Below the pieces are notes generated by a model. The model ran no database searches, was not told the origin of the DNA, and saw nothing but the letters and a program-made list of their open reading frames with translations. The translations under genes were made by a program, and so were the position numbers. From Methylobacterium sp. J-070 (GTDB lineage: Bacteria; Pseudomonadota; Alphaproteobacteria; Rhizobiales; Beijerinckiaceae), in NCBI RefSeq assembly GCF_022829385.1, contig NZ_JAKSXX010000290.1, positions 124,001-188,000 of the forward strand: a DNA stretch of 64,000 bases, in the 5' to 3' direction. Numbering within the stretch: the first letter of the stretch is position 1; each line of letters starts with the position of its first letter. Positions 9,180 to 16,671 of the stretch are shown here, piece by piece.

Positions 9180-9204
9180 GGAACCATAGGCCGATGGCAT
9201 CGTT
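9180..9204 (+). promoter_or_regulatory. Candidate EcfG (general stress response) promoter
   Basis: GGAAC at 9180-9184 and CGTT at 9201-9204 are separated by 16 bases. This is an exact match to the GGAAC-N16-CGTT pattern known for sigma-EcfG promoters in Alphaproteobacteria. It lies about 98 bp upstream of the DUF4142 start. The assignment is by pattern only; no transcript data were used. Confidence 0.65.
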
Positions 9205-9302
9205 GACGCACCAACTCGCGAACGTGCCGGGGTGAGATTCATCGCCCTGCGCCTCCGGCAGGCCATGCCGATTCGCACATTCCTCTCAATCCGAGGTTCC
9301 TT

Positions 9303-10007
9303 ATGCTGAAGACTTATGCTGCCGCTTCCGCGCTGGTCCTGGGGCTCTCGGCCCCCGCGTTCGCCCAGAGCGCGAACGATTTCCGCCTCCAGTCGATGCA
9401 GGCGAACACCTTCGAGATCCAGTCGTCGCAGATCGCCCTGTCCAAGTCGCGCAACCCGCGGATCCGCTCCTACGCTCAGGAGGTGATCCGCGATCACCGC
9501 GCCGCCAATGTGGCGCTTGCCGGCGGTCAGCCCGGCGCGATGGCGGCCGGCGATCCCGGCCTCGGCGGCCTGGTCACGGCCCCGATCGCGGTGGCCGGCA
9601 GCGCCGTGGGCGCCGGTGTCGGCGCGGCGACCGGCGTGGTCGGCGGCACGCTGGCGGGCGGCCCGGTCGGCGGCCTTGAGGGCGCGGGTGCCGGTGCGGC
9701 GAATGGCGCCGCCGCGGGCGGTCGCCTGGGCCGCGGCGATGTGGCCGCGACCGGTGCCTCGAACCTGGTGGCGCCGAGCCCCGAGCAGCAGGCGATGCTG
9801 TCCGAGCTGGCTGCGGCCCCGGCGGGCCCGCGCTTCGACCGCGTCTACGCCACCCAGCAGATCCAGGCGCATCAGATGTCGATCGCGATGACCCAGGCCT
9901 ATGCCCAGGGCGGCCCGAACCCGGCCCTGCGCAACTACGCGCAGCAGGCTCTGCCGGCTCTGCAGATGCACTTCTCGGAGGCCCAGCGCCTTCCGGGCGC
10001 GATGTAA
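9303..10007 (+). CDS. Exported DUF4142 protein with a glycine-rich insertion
   Basis: A 234-residue secreted protein with a clear signal peptide (cleavage near AFA-QSAND, residue 21). DUF4142 proteins are helical, ferritin-like periplasmic proteins common in Alphaproteobacteria, of poorly known function and often stress-associated. Here the two helical halves (residues about 22-75, with FRLQSMQANTFEI and YAQEVIRDHR; and about 160-234, with SPEQQAMLSEL and RFDRVYATQQIQAHQ) are separated by roughly 80 residues rich in Gly and Ala with GxxxG spacing, like a glycine-zipper membrane segment. It is followed by a strong intrinsic terminator and preceded by an EcfG-like promoter, so it looks monocistronic and stress-induced. 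Confidence 0.85.
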   Translation: MLKTYAAASALVLGLSAPAFAQSANDFRLQSMQANTFEIQSSQIALSKSRNPRIRSYAQEVIRDHRAANVALAGGQPGAMAAGDPGLGGLVTAPIAVAGSAVGAGVGAATGVVGGTLAGGPVGGLEGAGAGAANGAAAGGRLGRGDVAATGASNLVAPSPEQQAMLSELAAAPAGPRFDRVYATQQIQAHQMSIAMTQAYAQGGPNPALRNYAQQALPALQMHFSEAQRLPGAM

Positions 10008-10054
10008 GTCCGACTGGACGTCGGGCGATCCGGCCGCGGCCGGGTCGCAGCGGT

Positions 10055-10089
10055 CGGCGGCGGGTGCGAACCCGCCGCCGTCTTTTTTT
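10055..10089 (+). terminator. Intrinsic terminator of the DUF4142 gene
   Basis: A perfect 11 bp stem (CGGCGGCGGGT / ACCCGCCGCCG, 10055-10065 and 10070-10080) with a GCGA loop is followed by a T-rich tail at 10081-10089. It begins about 50 bp after the DUF4142 stop codon. Confidence 0.9.
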
Positions 10090-10206
10090 GACCGGCGCCT
10101 CCGGCAAACGCCGGTTCGACTCCGCGACCGCAGCCGAGCCCCCCGGGCATCGGTCCGGCCCCGTCTGAATCCCGGCGGGTCGGGGACGCGGTCGGGCGTG
10201 GCCGCG

Positions 10207-10872
10207 TCAGTCGCACGTCACGGCGGCGACCGACCGGACAGGCAGGCCCGCGGTATCGATCGGCGGCTTGAACTCGCCGGTCTGCGGATCGCGCACCAGC
10301 AGGGAACCGTTGGCCACGCCGAAATGCGCGCCGTGCAGTTCGAGCCGGCCGTCGTCGACCCGCTCCTTCACGAACGGGAAGGTCTTCAGGTTGTCGATGC
10401 CCTGCGTGACCACGGCGTATTCCAGCCGGGTCAGGTAGTCCGGGGCCTCGGGATCCCCCGCCTTGTCCTCCGCCTGACCGACAAGCGACACCCACTTGCC
10501 GATGAAGTCGCCGGGCGAGAGCGGCTTGGCCTTGTTGGCGTAGGCCTTGATGCCGCCGCAGGTCGCGTGGCCGAGCACGACGATGTGCTTCACCTCCAGG
10601 GCCTGGACGGCGAATTCCAGCGCCGCGGAGGTCCCGTGATACTGGCCGTCGGGCTGATAGATCGGCACGATGTTGGCCACGTTGCGGATCGTGAACAGCT
10701 CGCCCGGCCCGGCATTGAAGATCGCGCTCGGTGAGACCCGGCTGTCGCAGCAGCTGATCACCAGGATCTCCGGCGTCTGGCTGTCGGCAAGCTGTGCGAA
10801 GCGCCGGCGCTCGGTCGGGAATCGGGCCTCCAGGAACGACCGGTAGCCTTCTGTCAGATAGATGGGGAACAT
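10207..10872 (-). CDS. Beta-class carbonic anhydrase
   Basis: A 221-residue cytoplasmic zinc enzyme interconverting CO2 and bicarbonate. The ligands and catalytic dyad are visible: CCDSRVSP with C42, D43 and R45, and GHATCGG with H102 and C105. The intervening NVANIVP and the helix before GHATCGG are typical. The frame can be extended to GTG 10896, but ATG 10872 has a better ribosome-binding site (AAGGTG) and starts directly at the conserved region. In methylotrophs bicarbonate supply matters for serine-cycle carboxylation, so a supporting role is plausible but inferred. Confidence 0.93.
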   Translation of the reverse strand: MFPIYLTEGYRSFLEARFPTERRRFAQLADSQTPEILVISCCDSRVSPSAIFNAGPGELFTIRNVANIVPIYQPDGQYHGTSAALEFAVQALEVKHIVVLGHATCGGIKAYANKAKPLSPGDFIGKWVSLVGQAEDKAGDPEAPDYLTRLEYAVVTQGIDNLKTFPFVKERVDDGRLELHGAHFGVANGSLLVRDPQTGEFKPPIDTAGLPVRSVAAVTCD

Positions 10873-10917
10873 CAGATCACCTTCGGTTGGGGACACGCCG
10901 CTCCGGTAGGGCCGAAC

Positions 10918-11433
10918 CTACCGCTCTTGCCAAGCCAGAACGCGCGGATCGGAGGGAATAGTCCCGCGCGCGAGTTCGGCCGCGAGATCGGCGAGACCTG
11001 CCGGCTCGACGCGCTCGCCGCTCGCGCGCAACTCGGCGATCGGCCACCAGCGGGTGCCCAGCACCGGGTTGTCCTCGGTCTCGGCGAGGCGGCTGGTATC
11101 GACCTGGTCGTCGGGCAGACGGACCAGGAAATACCGCTCGCGGGCATCCCGTGACTGGCGGAACAGGTGAAACGGGCCGTCGCAGACGGCGACCTGCGGG
11201 CCGATCGTCACGTCGGCGCGGCCGATCTCCTCGTCCAGTTCCCGCCGGCACGCCGTGACGTGGTCCTCGCCGGGCTCCAGACCGCCGCCGGGCATGAACC
11301 AGAAGCGCAGGGGCGCGCCGTCCGGCCCCTTCGCGTGGACCGACGCGTAGGCGATCAGCAGGATCCGGTCCTGGGGATCGAGGACGATCGCCCGGGCGAT
11401 GTGGCGGATCGGGAGGGATGTCGGTGCGCTCAT
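10918..11433 (-). CDS. Nudix hydrolase
   Basis: A 171-residue protein with a textbook Nudix box at residues 50-72 (GGLEPGE, seven residues, then RELDEEIG). Members hydrolyse nucleoside diphosphates linked to another group, and the substrate here is unknown. The protein starts at ATG 11433; the 12 residues before it in the open frame lack similarity. The preceding segment IARAIVLDPQDRILLIAY and the ending (WWPIAEL) resemble ADP-ribose or housecleaning Nudix proteins. It lies about 45 bp upstream of the carbonic anhydrase on the same strand and downstream of a DUF429 gene, possibly one transcript. Confidence 0.88.
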   Translation of the reverse strand: MSAPTSLPIRHIARAIVLDPQDRILLIAYASVHAKGPDGAPLRFWFMPGGGLEPGEDHVTACRRELDEEIGRADVTIGPQVAVCDGPFHLFRQSRDARERYFLVRLPDDQVDTSRLAETEDNPVLGTRWWPIAELRASGERVEPAGLADLAAELARGTIPSDPRVLAWQER

Positions 11434-11469
11434 GGCGCCAGAGCTAGGGCTTCGACCGCGGAAAAACAC

Positions 11470-12267
11470 TCATTCCGTGCCGGAGGGCGGGCGCGATGGC
11501 GGAACCGCCGGGGCGTCCGGCTCGGCCGCGATGGTCCGCACGGCCGGCGTCCAGATCACCACCGGCAGGCCGTGCGCGTCGCGCTCCGGCACCGCCGGAA
11601 GGGGTCGCGCGCAGCCCTCAAGGATGTCGCGCGCCACCACCAGCGCGGCCAGGGCATCGAGATGGTCGTCCTCCGGAATGCCCCGGACCCTGGCGTCGAT
11701 CAGCGCCGCCGGGAGACTCGCCGCGGCGAGGAGCGCCCGCCGGAGGTCCAGCCCCGCCCGCGCCCGGGGGCCCTTCTTGGACAGGCCGAGGGGCCGGTCG
11801 CCGTTGAGGGCGTGGAACGCAACCTCGGGGTGGACTTCGTGGATCCGGTCGCGCGCCTCCGGGCGCTCGCGCAGCAGCGTGTCGACCGCGCGGACGTAGC
11901 GGAAGATGTTGTAGCCCTGGATCGAGGGCGCGAAGGGCGGCTCGCTGGCGGCCCGCGAGGCGGCCTTGGCGGCCGCGTAATCGGGCGCGTAGACGGCGGC
12001 CCGCGGCGGCATCGGGAAGACCGACGACCGGGCCGGCCCGAGCCGGGCGCGGGCCGCCAGATCGGCCGCCCGGCCGCGGCCGACGATCCGGTCGGGCAGG
12101 CCGATCGGCACGTCGATCCCGACGACGAGGGGCCGTTCCGGCGCGTCGAGGAGCGCGGCCACATCGGGAAAGCGGGCACAGCGGTGCCGACCGGGATCGT
12201 CGAGATCGAGGAGCGCGCCCGCCCACGCCCCCCGGCATCCATCCAGGCCCGCAACCCAGCGCGTCAT
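11470..12267 (-). CDS. DUF429 family protein (RNase H-like fold predicted)
   Basis: A 265-residue protein with the DUF429 hallmarks: VAGLDGCRGAWAGAL at the N-terminus, VVGIDVPIGLPD around residue 50, SSVFPMPPRAAVY, then YNIFRYVRAVD, EVHPEVAFHALNG and DDHLDALAAL. The acidic residues in LDGC, IDVP, EVHPE and DDHLDA resemble an RNase H-type metal site, so a nuclease has been proposed for the family, but no activity is established. It starts with ATG 12267 and lies 36 bp upstream of the Nudix gene on the same strand. Confidence 0.85.
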   Translation of the reverse strand: MTRWVAGLDGCRGAWAGALLDLDDPGRHRCARFPDVAALLDAPERPLVVGIDVPIGLPDRIVGRGRAADLAARARLGPARSSVFPMPPRAAVYAPDYAAAKAASRAASEPPFAPSIQGYNIFRYVRAVDTLLRERPEARDRIHEVHPEVAFHALNGDRPLGLSKKGPRARAGLDLRRALLAAASLPAALIDARVRGIPEDDHLDALAALVVARDILEGCARPLPAVPERDAHGLPVVIWTPAVRTIAAEPDAPAVPPSRPPSGTE

Positions 12268-12377
12268 ATCGCGCCTCCCCCCCGCCGCCCGCGCGGAACC
12301 GGGCCCGCGTTCTTGCCCGCATGGCCGCGGAAAGCTATCCGCGTCGCGGCGGCCACCGCCGCCTCGGGAGAAACGTG

Positions 12378-13259
12378 ATGAGCGAGATCCGTCCCCGCCG
12401 CAGCGTCCTGGCCATGCCCGGCTCCAACGCGCGGGCCCTGGAGAAGGCGCAGACTCTTCCCGCCGACGTGATCCTGATCGATCTGGAGGATGGCACCGCC
12501 CCCGAGATGAAGGATGCGGCCCGCGCCCAGGTGGCGGAGGCGGTCGCCCGGCGCGGCTTCGGTCCCCGCGAGGTGGTGGTGCGGATCAACCCGCCCGATA
12601 CCGACGACGGGGAGGCCGACCTCGCGGCGCTCGCCGCGGCTGCGCCGGACGCCATCCTGGTGCCGAAGGTGCGCAGCTCGGACGCGCTGATCGCCGCGGG
12701 CTCGCGCCTGCGCCGGCTCGGCGCGCCGGTCGCGACCCGCATCTGGGCGATGATCGAGACCCCGATGGCGGTGGTCAACGCCGCCGAAATCGCGGGCGCC
12801 GCGCGGGATGTGGACGGGCGGCTCTCCGCCCTGGTGATCGGCCCCAACGACCTCCTGAAGGCCGCGCGGATCCGGCCGCCGGGGCGCGCCGCCCTGATGC
12901 CGTGGCTGATGAGCGTGCTGGCTGCGGCCCGGGCCTACGAGATCGAGGCGATCGACGGCGTCTTCACCGACCTGCGCGACGCGGCGGGGTTCGAGGCCGA
13001 GTGCGCGCAGGGGCGTGATCTGGGGTTCGACGGCAAGATGCTGATCCATCCAAGCCAGATCGCCCCGGCCAACGCCGCCTTCGGGCCGGAGGCCGCGGAG
13101 ATCGCCGAGGCGCGCCGGCTGATGGACCTCTTCGAGGCCCCGGAGAACCGGGATCGCGGGGTCGTCGCGGTCGACGGCCGGATGGTCGAGCGCCTCCATG
13201 TCGAGGCGGCCCGGCGCACGCTCGCCATGGCCGGAGCGATCGCGCGGCTCGGCGCGTGA
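12378..13259 (+). CDS. CitE-like HpcH/HpaI-family CoA-ester lyase
   Basis: A 293-residue TIM-barrel lyase of the citrate lyase beta-subunit / malyl-CoA lyase superfamily. The motif RRSVLAMPGSNARALEKA binds the CoA ester; DVILIDLEDGTAP carries the metal-linked acid; VVRINPPD, MIETPMAVVNAAEI and FDGKMLIHPSQ are also conserved. Methylotrophs use malyl-CoA lyase in the serine cycle, but the known Mcl protein is longer, so this is more likely a paralogue acting on another acyl-CoA such as citramalyl- or methylmalyl-CoA. I use ATG 12378, preceded by GGGAGAAACG. The downstream dUTPase-like gene overlaps its stop. Confidence 0.85.
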   Translation: MSEIRPRRSVLAMPGSNARALEKAQTLPADVILIDLEDGTAPEMKDAARAQVAEAVARRGFGPREVVVRINPPDTDDGEADLAALAAAAPDAILVPKVRSSDALIAAGSRLRRLGAPVATRIWAMIETPMAVVNAAEIAGAARDVDGRLSALVIGPNDLLKAARIRPPGRAALMPWLMSVLAAARAYEIEAIDGVFTDLRDAAGFEAECAQGRDLGFDGKMLIHPSQIAPANAAFGPEAAEIAEARRLMDLFEAPENRDRGVVAVDGRMVERLHVEAARRTLAMAGAIARLGA

Positions 13260-13738
13260 ACGCCGGACCGGGCAACCTGCCGGAGGTCGGCCTGCGCCTC
13301 CTCGACGAGCGGCTGACCGCGTGGGGCTTCCCGCGCTGGGGATCGGCGGCGGCCGCGGGCCTCGACCTGCACGCCTGCCTCGACGGGCCGCTGATCCTGC
13401 CGCCCCGCGGTCGGCCGGCGCTGGTCCCCGCGGGCTTCAGCGTTCTGATCCGCGATCCGGACTGGTGCGGCCTGATCGTCCCCCGCTCCGGCCGCGGCCA
13501 CCGGGACGGGCTGGTGCTGGGGAACGGCACCGGCGTCATCGACGCGGATTACGAGGGTCCGCTGATGGTCTCCGCCTGGAACCGCGACGACGCCACGCCG
13601 ATCCGCATCGAGCCCGGCGAGCGGATCGCGCAGCTGGTCTTCACGCGCATCGCCCGGCCGGTCCTGACCGTTCTGACGGACGAGTCCGGCCCCGGGTCAG
13701 GGCGCGGCGCGGGCGGGTTCGGATCGAGCGGGCGTTAG
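13256..13738 (+). CDS. dUTPase-like nucleotidohydrolase
   Basis: A 160-residue protein with the five dUTPase motifs in order: AAGLDLHA, PRSGRG, GVIDADYEGPLMVS, PGERIAQLVF and the C-terminal GAGGFGSSGR P-loop-like tail. The trimeric enzyme hydrolyses dUTP to dUMP and pyrophosphate, keeping uracil out of DNA. Differences from the consensus (AGYDL to AGLDL, PRSGLA to PRSGRG) mean a paralogue with shifted specificity is possible. The GTG start at 13256 overlaps the upstream lyase stop (GTGA), so translation is probably coupled. Confidence 0.85.
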   Translation: MNAGPGNLPEVGLRLLDERLTAWGFPRWGSAAAAGLDLHACLDGPLILPPRGRPALVPAGFSVLIRDPDWCGLIVPRSGRGHRDGLVLGNGTGVIDADYEGPLMVSAWNRDDATPIRIEPGERIAQLVFTRIARPVLTVLTDESGPGSGRGAGGFGSSGR

Positions 13739-14353
13739 CGGCGGAGATCCCTCCGCGTCGCCGGGCGTTCCGGAGCCCGGGCCCGGCGGCAACTCGGCGT
13801 CATCGGCGATCCGCGCTGAGCTGGTGAGCAATACACTCCGCGCCGACAATCGATCGTCCGCACGGAAGTGCAGCGGGCGAACACTCGCTCGTGCGCCATT
13901 CCGAAAGATCGATTAATCTTCTCAAGGCATCCGGAAAATCCTCGAAATCAAGAACTGGAAAAAGTCAAATCTACTTTGCCTGTGAATGTTGCCGAAAGAT
14001 GTTAGACGCGCCGGACAGATCTTGACGCAACGCGAACCGACGCAACCACGACCAGCCTGCGACAAGGTCAAGACGACGTTCGACCGACGGCAGGACGATG
14101 ATCAGCGATATCTCGAATGGATCCGCCCGATGGGTCCGGACACTGACCGCATTGCTGATCACAGGCGCGGCGCTTCATCCGCCGGGTCCCGGATCAGGTT
14201 CCGCTGTCGCTTCACCTGCCCGGGAAAGGGCGCGCGTCAGAAGCCTCGGCGTACCGATCCCATACCGGGTGCTCGGCCAAACACCTTGAACGGGCTGGGT
14301 CGAGACCTTCGGAAACCCGGGATGTCGGGACGGACAAGTGATCGGAGCGGCGG
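13739..14353. other. 615 bp region without a supported gene
   Basis: No open frame here has coding character or a good start. About 13850-14000 is clearly richer in A and T than the rest of the window (for example GATTAATCTTCTCAAG and AAAAAGTCAAATCTAC). The right half contains a family B repeat. A 63-codon frame at 14098-14289 runs into that repeat and is not convincing. The region separates the dUTPase-like gene from the convergent DUF815 gene and could hold a degraded gene or a small RNA. Confidence 0.5.
14184..14232. repeat. Family B repeat, copy 1
   Basis: The stretch GGGTCCCGGATCAGGTTCCG followed by CTGTCGCTTCACCTGCCCGG and AAAGGGCG matches, with few changes, the segment at about 15491-15539. 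It looks like half of the hairpin unit seen there. Confidence 0.75.
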
Positions 14354-15229
14354 TCAGTCCAGCGTCTTGCCGAGCCGCCCGGCCAGGTCCTGGATGAACT
14401 GGAACGCGGTGCGGCCCGAGCGCGAGCCGCGGGTGGTGGCCCATTCCAGGGATTCCGCCCGCAGCTGCTCCGGATTCACGGCGAGGCCGTAGCGCTCGGC
14501 ATAGGCGCGGATCATCGCCAGATACTCGTCCTGGCTGCATTTGTGGAAGCCGAGCCAGAGACCGAACCGGTCCGAGAGCGAGACCTTCTCCTCGACCGCC
14601 TCGCCGGGGTTGATCGCCGTGGAGCGCTCGTTCTCCACCATGTCGCGGGCGAGCAGGTGGCGCCGGTTGGAGGTGGCGTAGAACAGCACGTTCCCGGGCC
14701 GCCCCTCGATGCCGCCGTCGAGCGCCGTCTTGAGCGACTTGTAGGAGGTGTCGTCGGCATCGAACGAGAGGTCGTCGCAGTAGACCAGCCAGCGGTGCGG
14801 GTCGGGGCGCAGCAGGCCCATCAGGTCCGGCAGGGCCTCGATGTCCTCGCGGTGGATCTCCACGAGCTTCATCGGCAGCGATCCGGCGGGCCGGCGGGCG
14901 TTGATCTCGGCATGGGCCGCCTTGACCAGGGAGGATTTGCCCATGCCGCGGGCGCCCCACAGCAGGGCGTTGTTGGCCGGCAAGCCGCGGGCGAAGCGCT
15001 CGGTGTTCTCCACCAGGATGTCGCGCGCCCGGTCGATGCCGGTGAGCAGGCCCATCTCCACCCGGGCCACCTGCGGCACCGGGGTGAGCCGGCGCTCGGG
15101 TCCCCACAGGAAGGCATCGGCGGCGTTCGGGTCGAAGGCCGGCGGGACCGGGGGCGCGGCCCGCTCCAGCGCGGTGGCGATGCGCTCCAGGAGCGGCATC
15201 AGGGTGTCGAGGGTGGGGGCGCTCGTCAT
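14354..15229 (-). CDS. DUF815 family P-loop ATPase
   Basis: A 291-residue AAA-type ATPase. The Walker A loop is GARGMGKSS at residues 92-100 and the Walker B-like strand is WLVYCDDLSF near residue 150. FYATSNRRHLL and a sensor-like SDRFGLWLGF follow, which is characteristic of DUF815. The function is unknown. In many Alphaproteobacteria this ATPase sits in the neighbourhood of yajC, secDF and surE; here it lies about 1.4 kb from serS-surE-pcm on the opposite strand. The start is ATG 15229. The upstream region is a repeat-rich intergenic stretch. Confidence 0.88.
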   Translation of the reverse strand: MTSAPTLDTLMPLLERIATALERAAPPVPPAFDPNAADAFLWGPERRLTPVPQVARVEMGLLTGIDRARDILVENTERFARGLPANNALLWGARGMGKSSLVKAAHAEINARRPAGSLPMKLVEIHREDIEALPDLMGLLRPDPHRWLVYCDDLSFDADDTSYKSLKTALDGGIEGRPGNVLFYATSNRRHLLARDMVENERSTAINPGEAVEEKVSLSDRFGLWLGFHKCSQDEYLAMIRAYAERYGLAVNPEQLRAESLEWATTRGSRSGRTAFQFIQDLAGRLGKTLD

Positions 15230-15683
15230 CGGCTCGGAGGGTTCGGGGTGGGCAGGGGGCCGGTTCTACGGGGATCGTCGCGGGAAAGCATCCGGTTGCG
15301 GACGCATGGCGTGGCCCATCGGCTCTTTCCAGGCGTTGAACCGCATTCCGACGCCATTGCGGCGGCGCATTGATATGGTGCACGGCCCCTTTCCCGGGCG
15401 CATGCCGCGACAGCGGAATGCGCCCGGGATCCAGCGCGAGACATCGCGGAGCGTCAAAAAATGTGCCGCTTCGCGGCGCTCCTCGCGCTGGATCCCGGAT
15501 CAGGTTCCGCTGACGCTCCACCTGTCCGGGCAAGGGCGTGTGCCCGTCATGAGCGCGGGAGCAGCGATCCGACACCGCGCTCCACGTCGGACACCTTGGA
15601 GGGGCTGCGCGGTTTCCCGAACGCGGGGCCGGGATCGAGCGTTGGCGTCTCCAGAGGGCGAGACGCGCCGCCGGGGAACAGAG
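15230..15683. repeat. Repeat-rich intergenic region with two large hairpins (family B, copy 2)
   Basis: This 454 bp stretch has no supported gene. It contains a perfect 11 bp inverted repeat (CCCGGGCGCAT 15393-15403 / ATGCGCCCGGG 15418-15428). A perfect 15 bp inverted repeat overlaps it (GGGATCCAGCGCGAG 15426-15440 / CTCGCGCTGGATCCC 15482-15496). The second arm runs on into the family B sequence (CCGGATCAGGTTCCGC, CACCTGTCCGGGCAAGGG). It separates divergent DUF815 and osmC-like genes, so it must also carry their promoters. Confidence 0.8.
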
Positions 15684-16127
15684 ATGGACGCGGGACCGAC
15701 CATCCGGATCACCCAGGTCGATGCTTACGTCTTCACCGTCGATTTCGGTGCCGCCCTGCCGGCGCTCGTCACCGACGAGGCGCCCCCGATCGGCGGCGGG
15801 ACCGGGCCGTTTCCCGAGCAGGTCCTGATCGCCGGCGTCGCGAACTGCCTCTGCGCCAGTCTCGTCTTCGCCCTCGGAAAGTTCCGGCAGGAGGGGCGGG
15901 GCGTCGCCGCCGAGGCGTCGTGCCGGGTGGAACGCAACCTGGACGGCCGCCTGCGCATCACCGGCATCGACGTGCGGATCGGCCTGGGCGCCGCCGCCGA
16001 CGAGATGCCCCGGATCGACCGGGTGCTGGAGCAGTTCGAGCGGTTCTGCACCGTCTCGGAGAGCGTGAAGGCCGGGATCCCGGTCGCCGTCTCGGTGACG
16101 GATCGCGACGGAACCCGCCTGAAATGA
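15684..16127 (+). CDS. OsmC-family protein
   Basis: A 147-residue protein of the OsmC/Ohr superfamily, whose members reduce organic hydroperoxides through two cysteines. The expected pair is present: a Cys in GVANCLCASLVF (the NC residue aligns with the family peroxidatic Cys) and a second in ERFCTVSESVKAGIPV. It lacks the longer N-terminal features of Ohr. The open frame extends far upstream through repeats; ATG 15684 is chosen because similarity starts there. It is followed 78 bp downstream by a SnoaL-like gene. Confidence 0.85.
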   Translation: MDAGPTIRITQVDAYVFTVDFGAALPALVTDEAPPIGGGTGPFPEQVLIAGVANCLCASLVFALGKFRQEGRGVAAEASCRVERNLDGRLRITGIDVRIGLGAAADEMPRIDRVLEQFERFCTVSESVKAGIPVAVSVTDRDGTRLK

Positions 16128-16205
16128 GCGCCCCCGCCGAAAGATCCGCCGGCCGGCGCATTCTCGCAGCGCGAACCGGTCGGCCGAACCGGACAAGGAG
16201 ACGCC

Positions 16206-16571
16206 ATGTCGGATGAGACCCGAGAGCCCGCCCGCGCCCCGGAAGCGCTGGCCGCCCTCTTCAACCGGTACGCCAATGCCGGCGACGTCGAGGGGCTCGT
16301 CGCCCTCTACGAGCCCGACGCGGTGCTGGCCGCCGGCCGGGTCGTGGCCACCGGGCACGCCGAGATCCGCAGCTTCTACACCGATCTGCTGGCGCGCAAA
16401 TCCGACTTCCCGAGCCCGGAAACCCTGCCGCCCCTGCGCACCGGGGCGCTGGCCATGACCTTCGCCCGGCTGCCCAACGGTGCCTTCTCGGTGGAGGTCG
16501 CCCGCGAGCAGGCGGACGGGACGTGGCTCTGGGCGATCGACCAGCTCAAGCTCGCGCCACCGAAGGACTGA
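16206..16571 (+). CDS. SnoaL/NTF2-like domain protein
   Basis: A 121-residue small alpha+beta cone-fold protein of the SnoaL/DUF4440 type. Typical residues are [28 protein letters not shown] at the start, [15 protein letters not shown], then the strand pairs ending [11 protein letters not shown]. Members are isomerases, hydrolases or ligand binders, and none can be assigned here. A strong ribosome-binding site (AAGGAG) precedes ATG 16206. It may be co-transcribed with the OsmC-like gene. Confidence 0.85.
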   Translation: MSDETREPARAPEALAALFNRYANAGDVEGLVALYEPDAVLAAGRVVATGHAEIRSFYTDLLARKSDFPSPETLPPLRTGALAMTFARLPNGAFSVEVAREQADGTWLWAIDQLKLAPPKD

Positions 16572-16671
16572 CGGCCACGGTCGGGGCGCCCCTGCGCTTG
16601 TCCCACCGGGCGCGATGCGGCAAAGCGGGGCCCGCGCGCCGACGCCGCGCGCAAAGACCCGAGCCGACTCG

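Noticed and set aside
14098-14289. A 63-codon frame as a small exported protein
   Set aside because: Its second half is a copy of a family B repeat and there is no ribosome-binding site.
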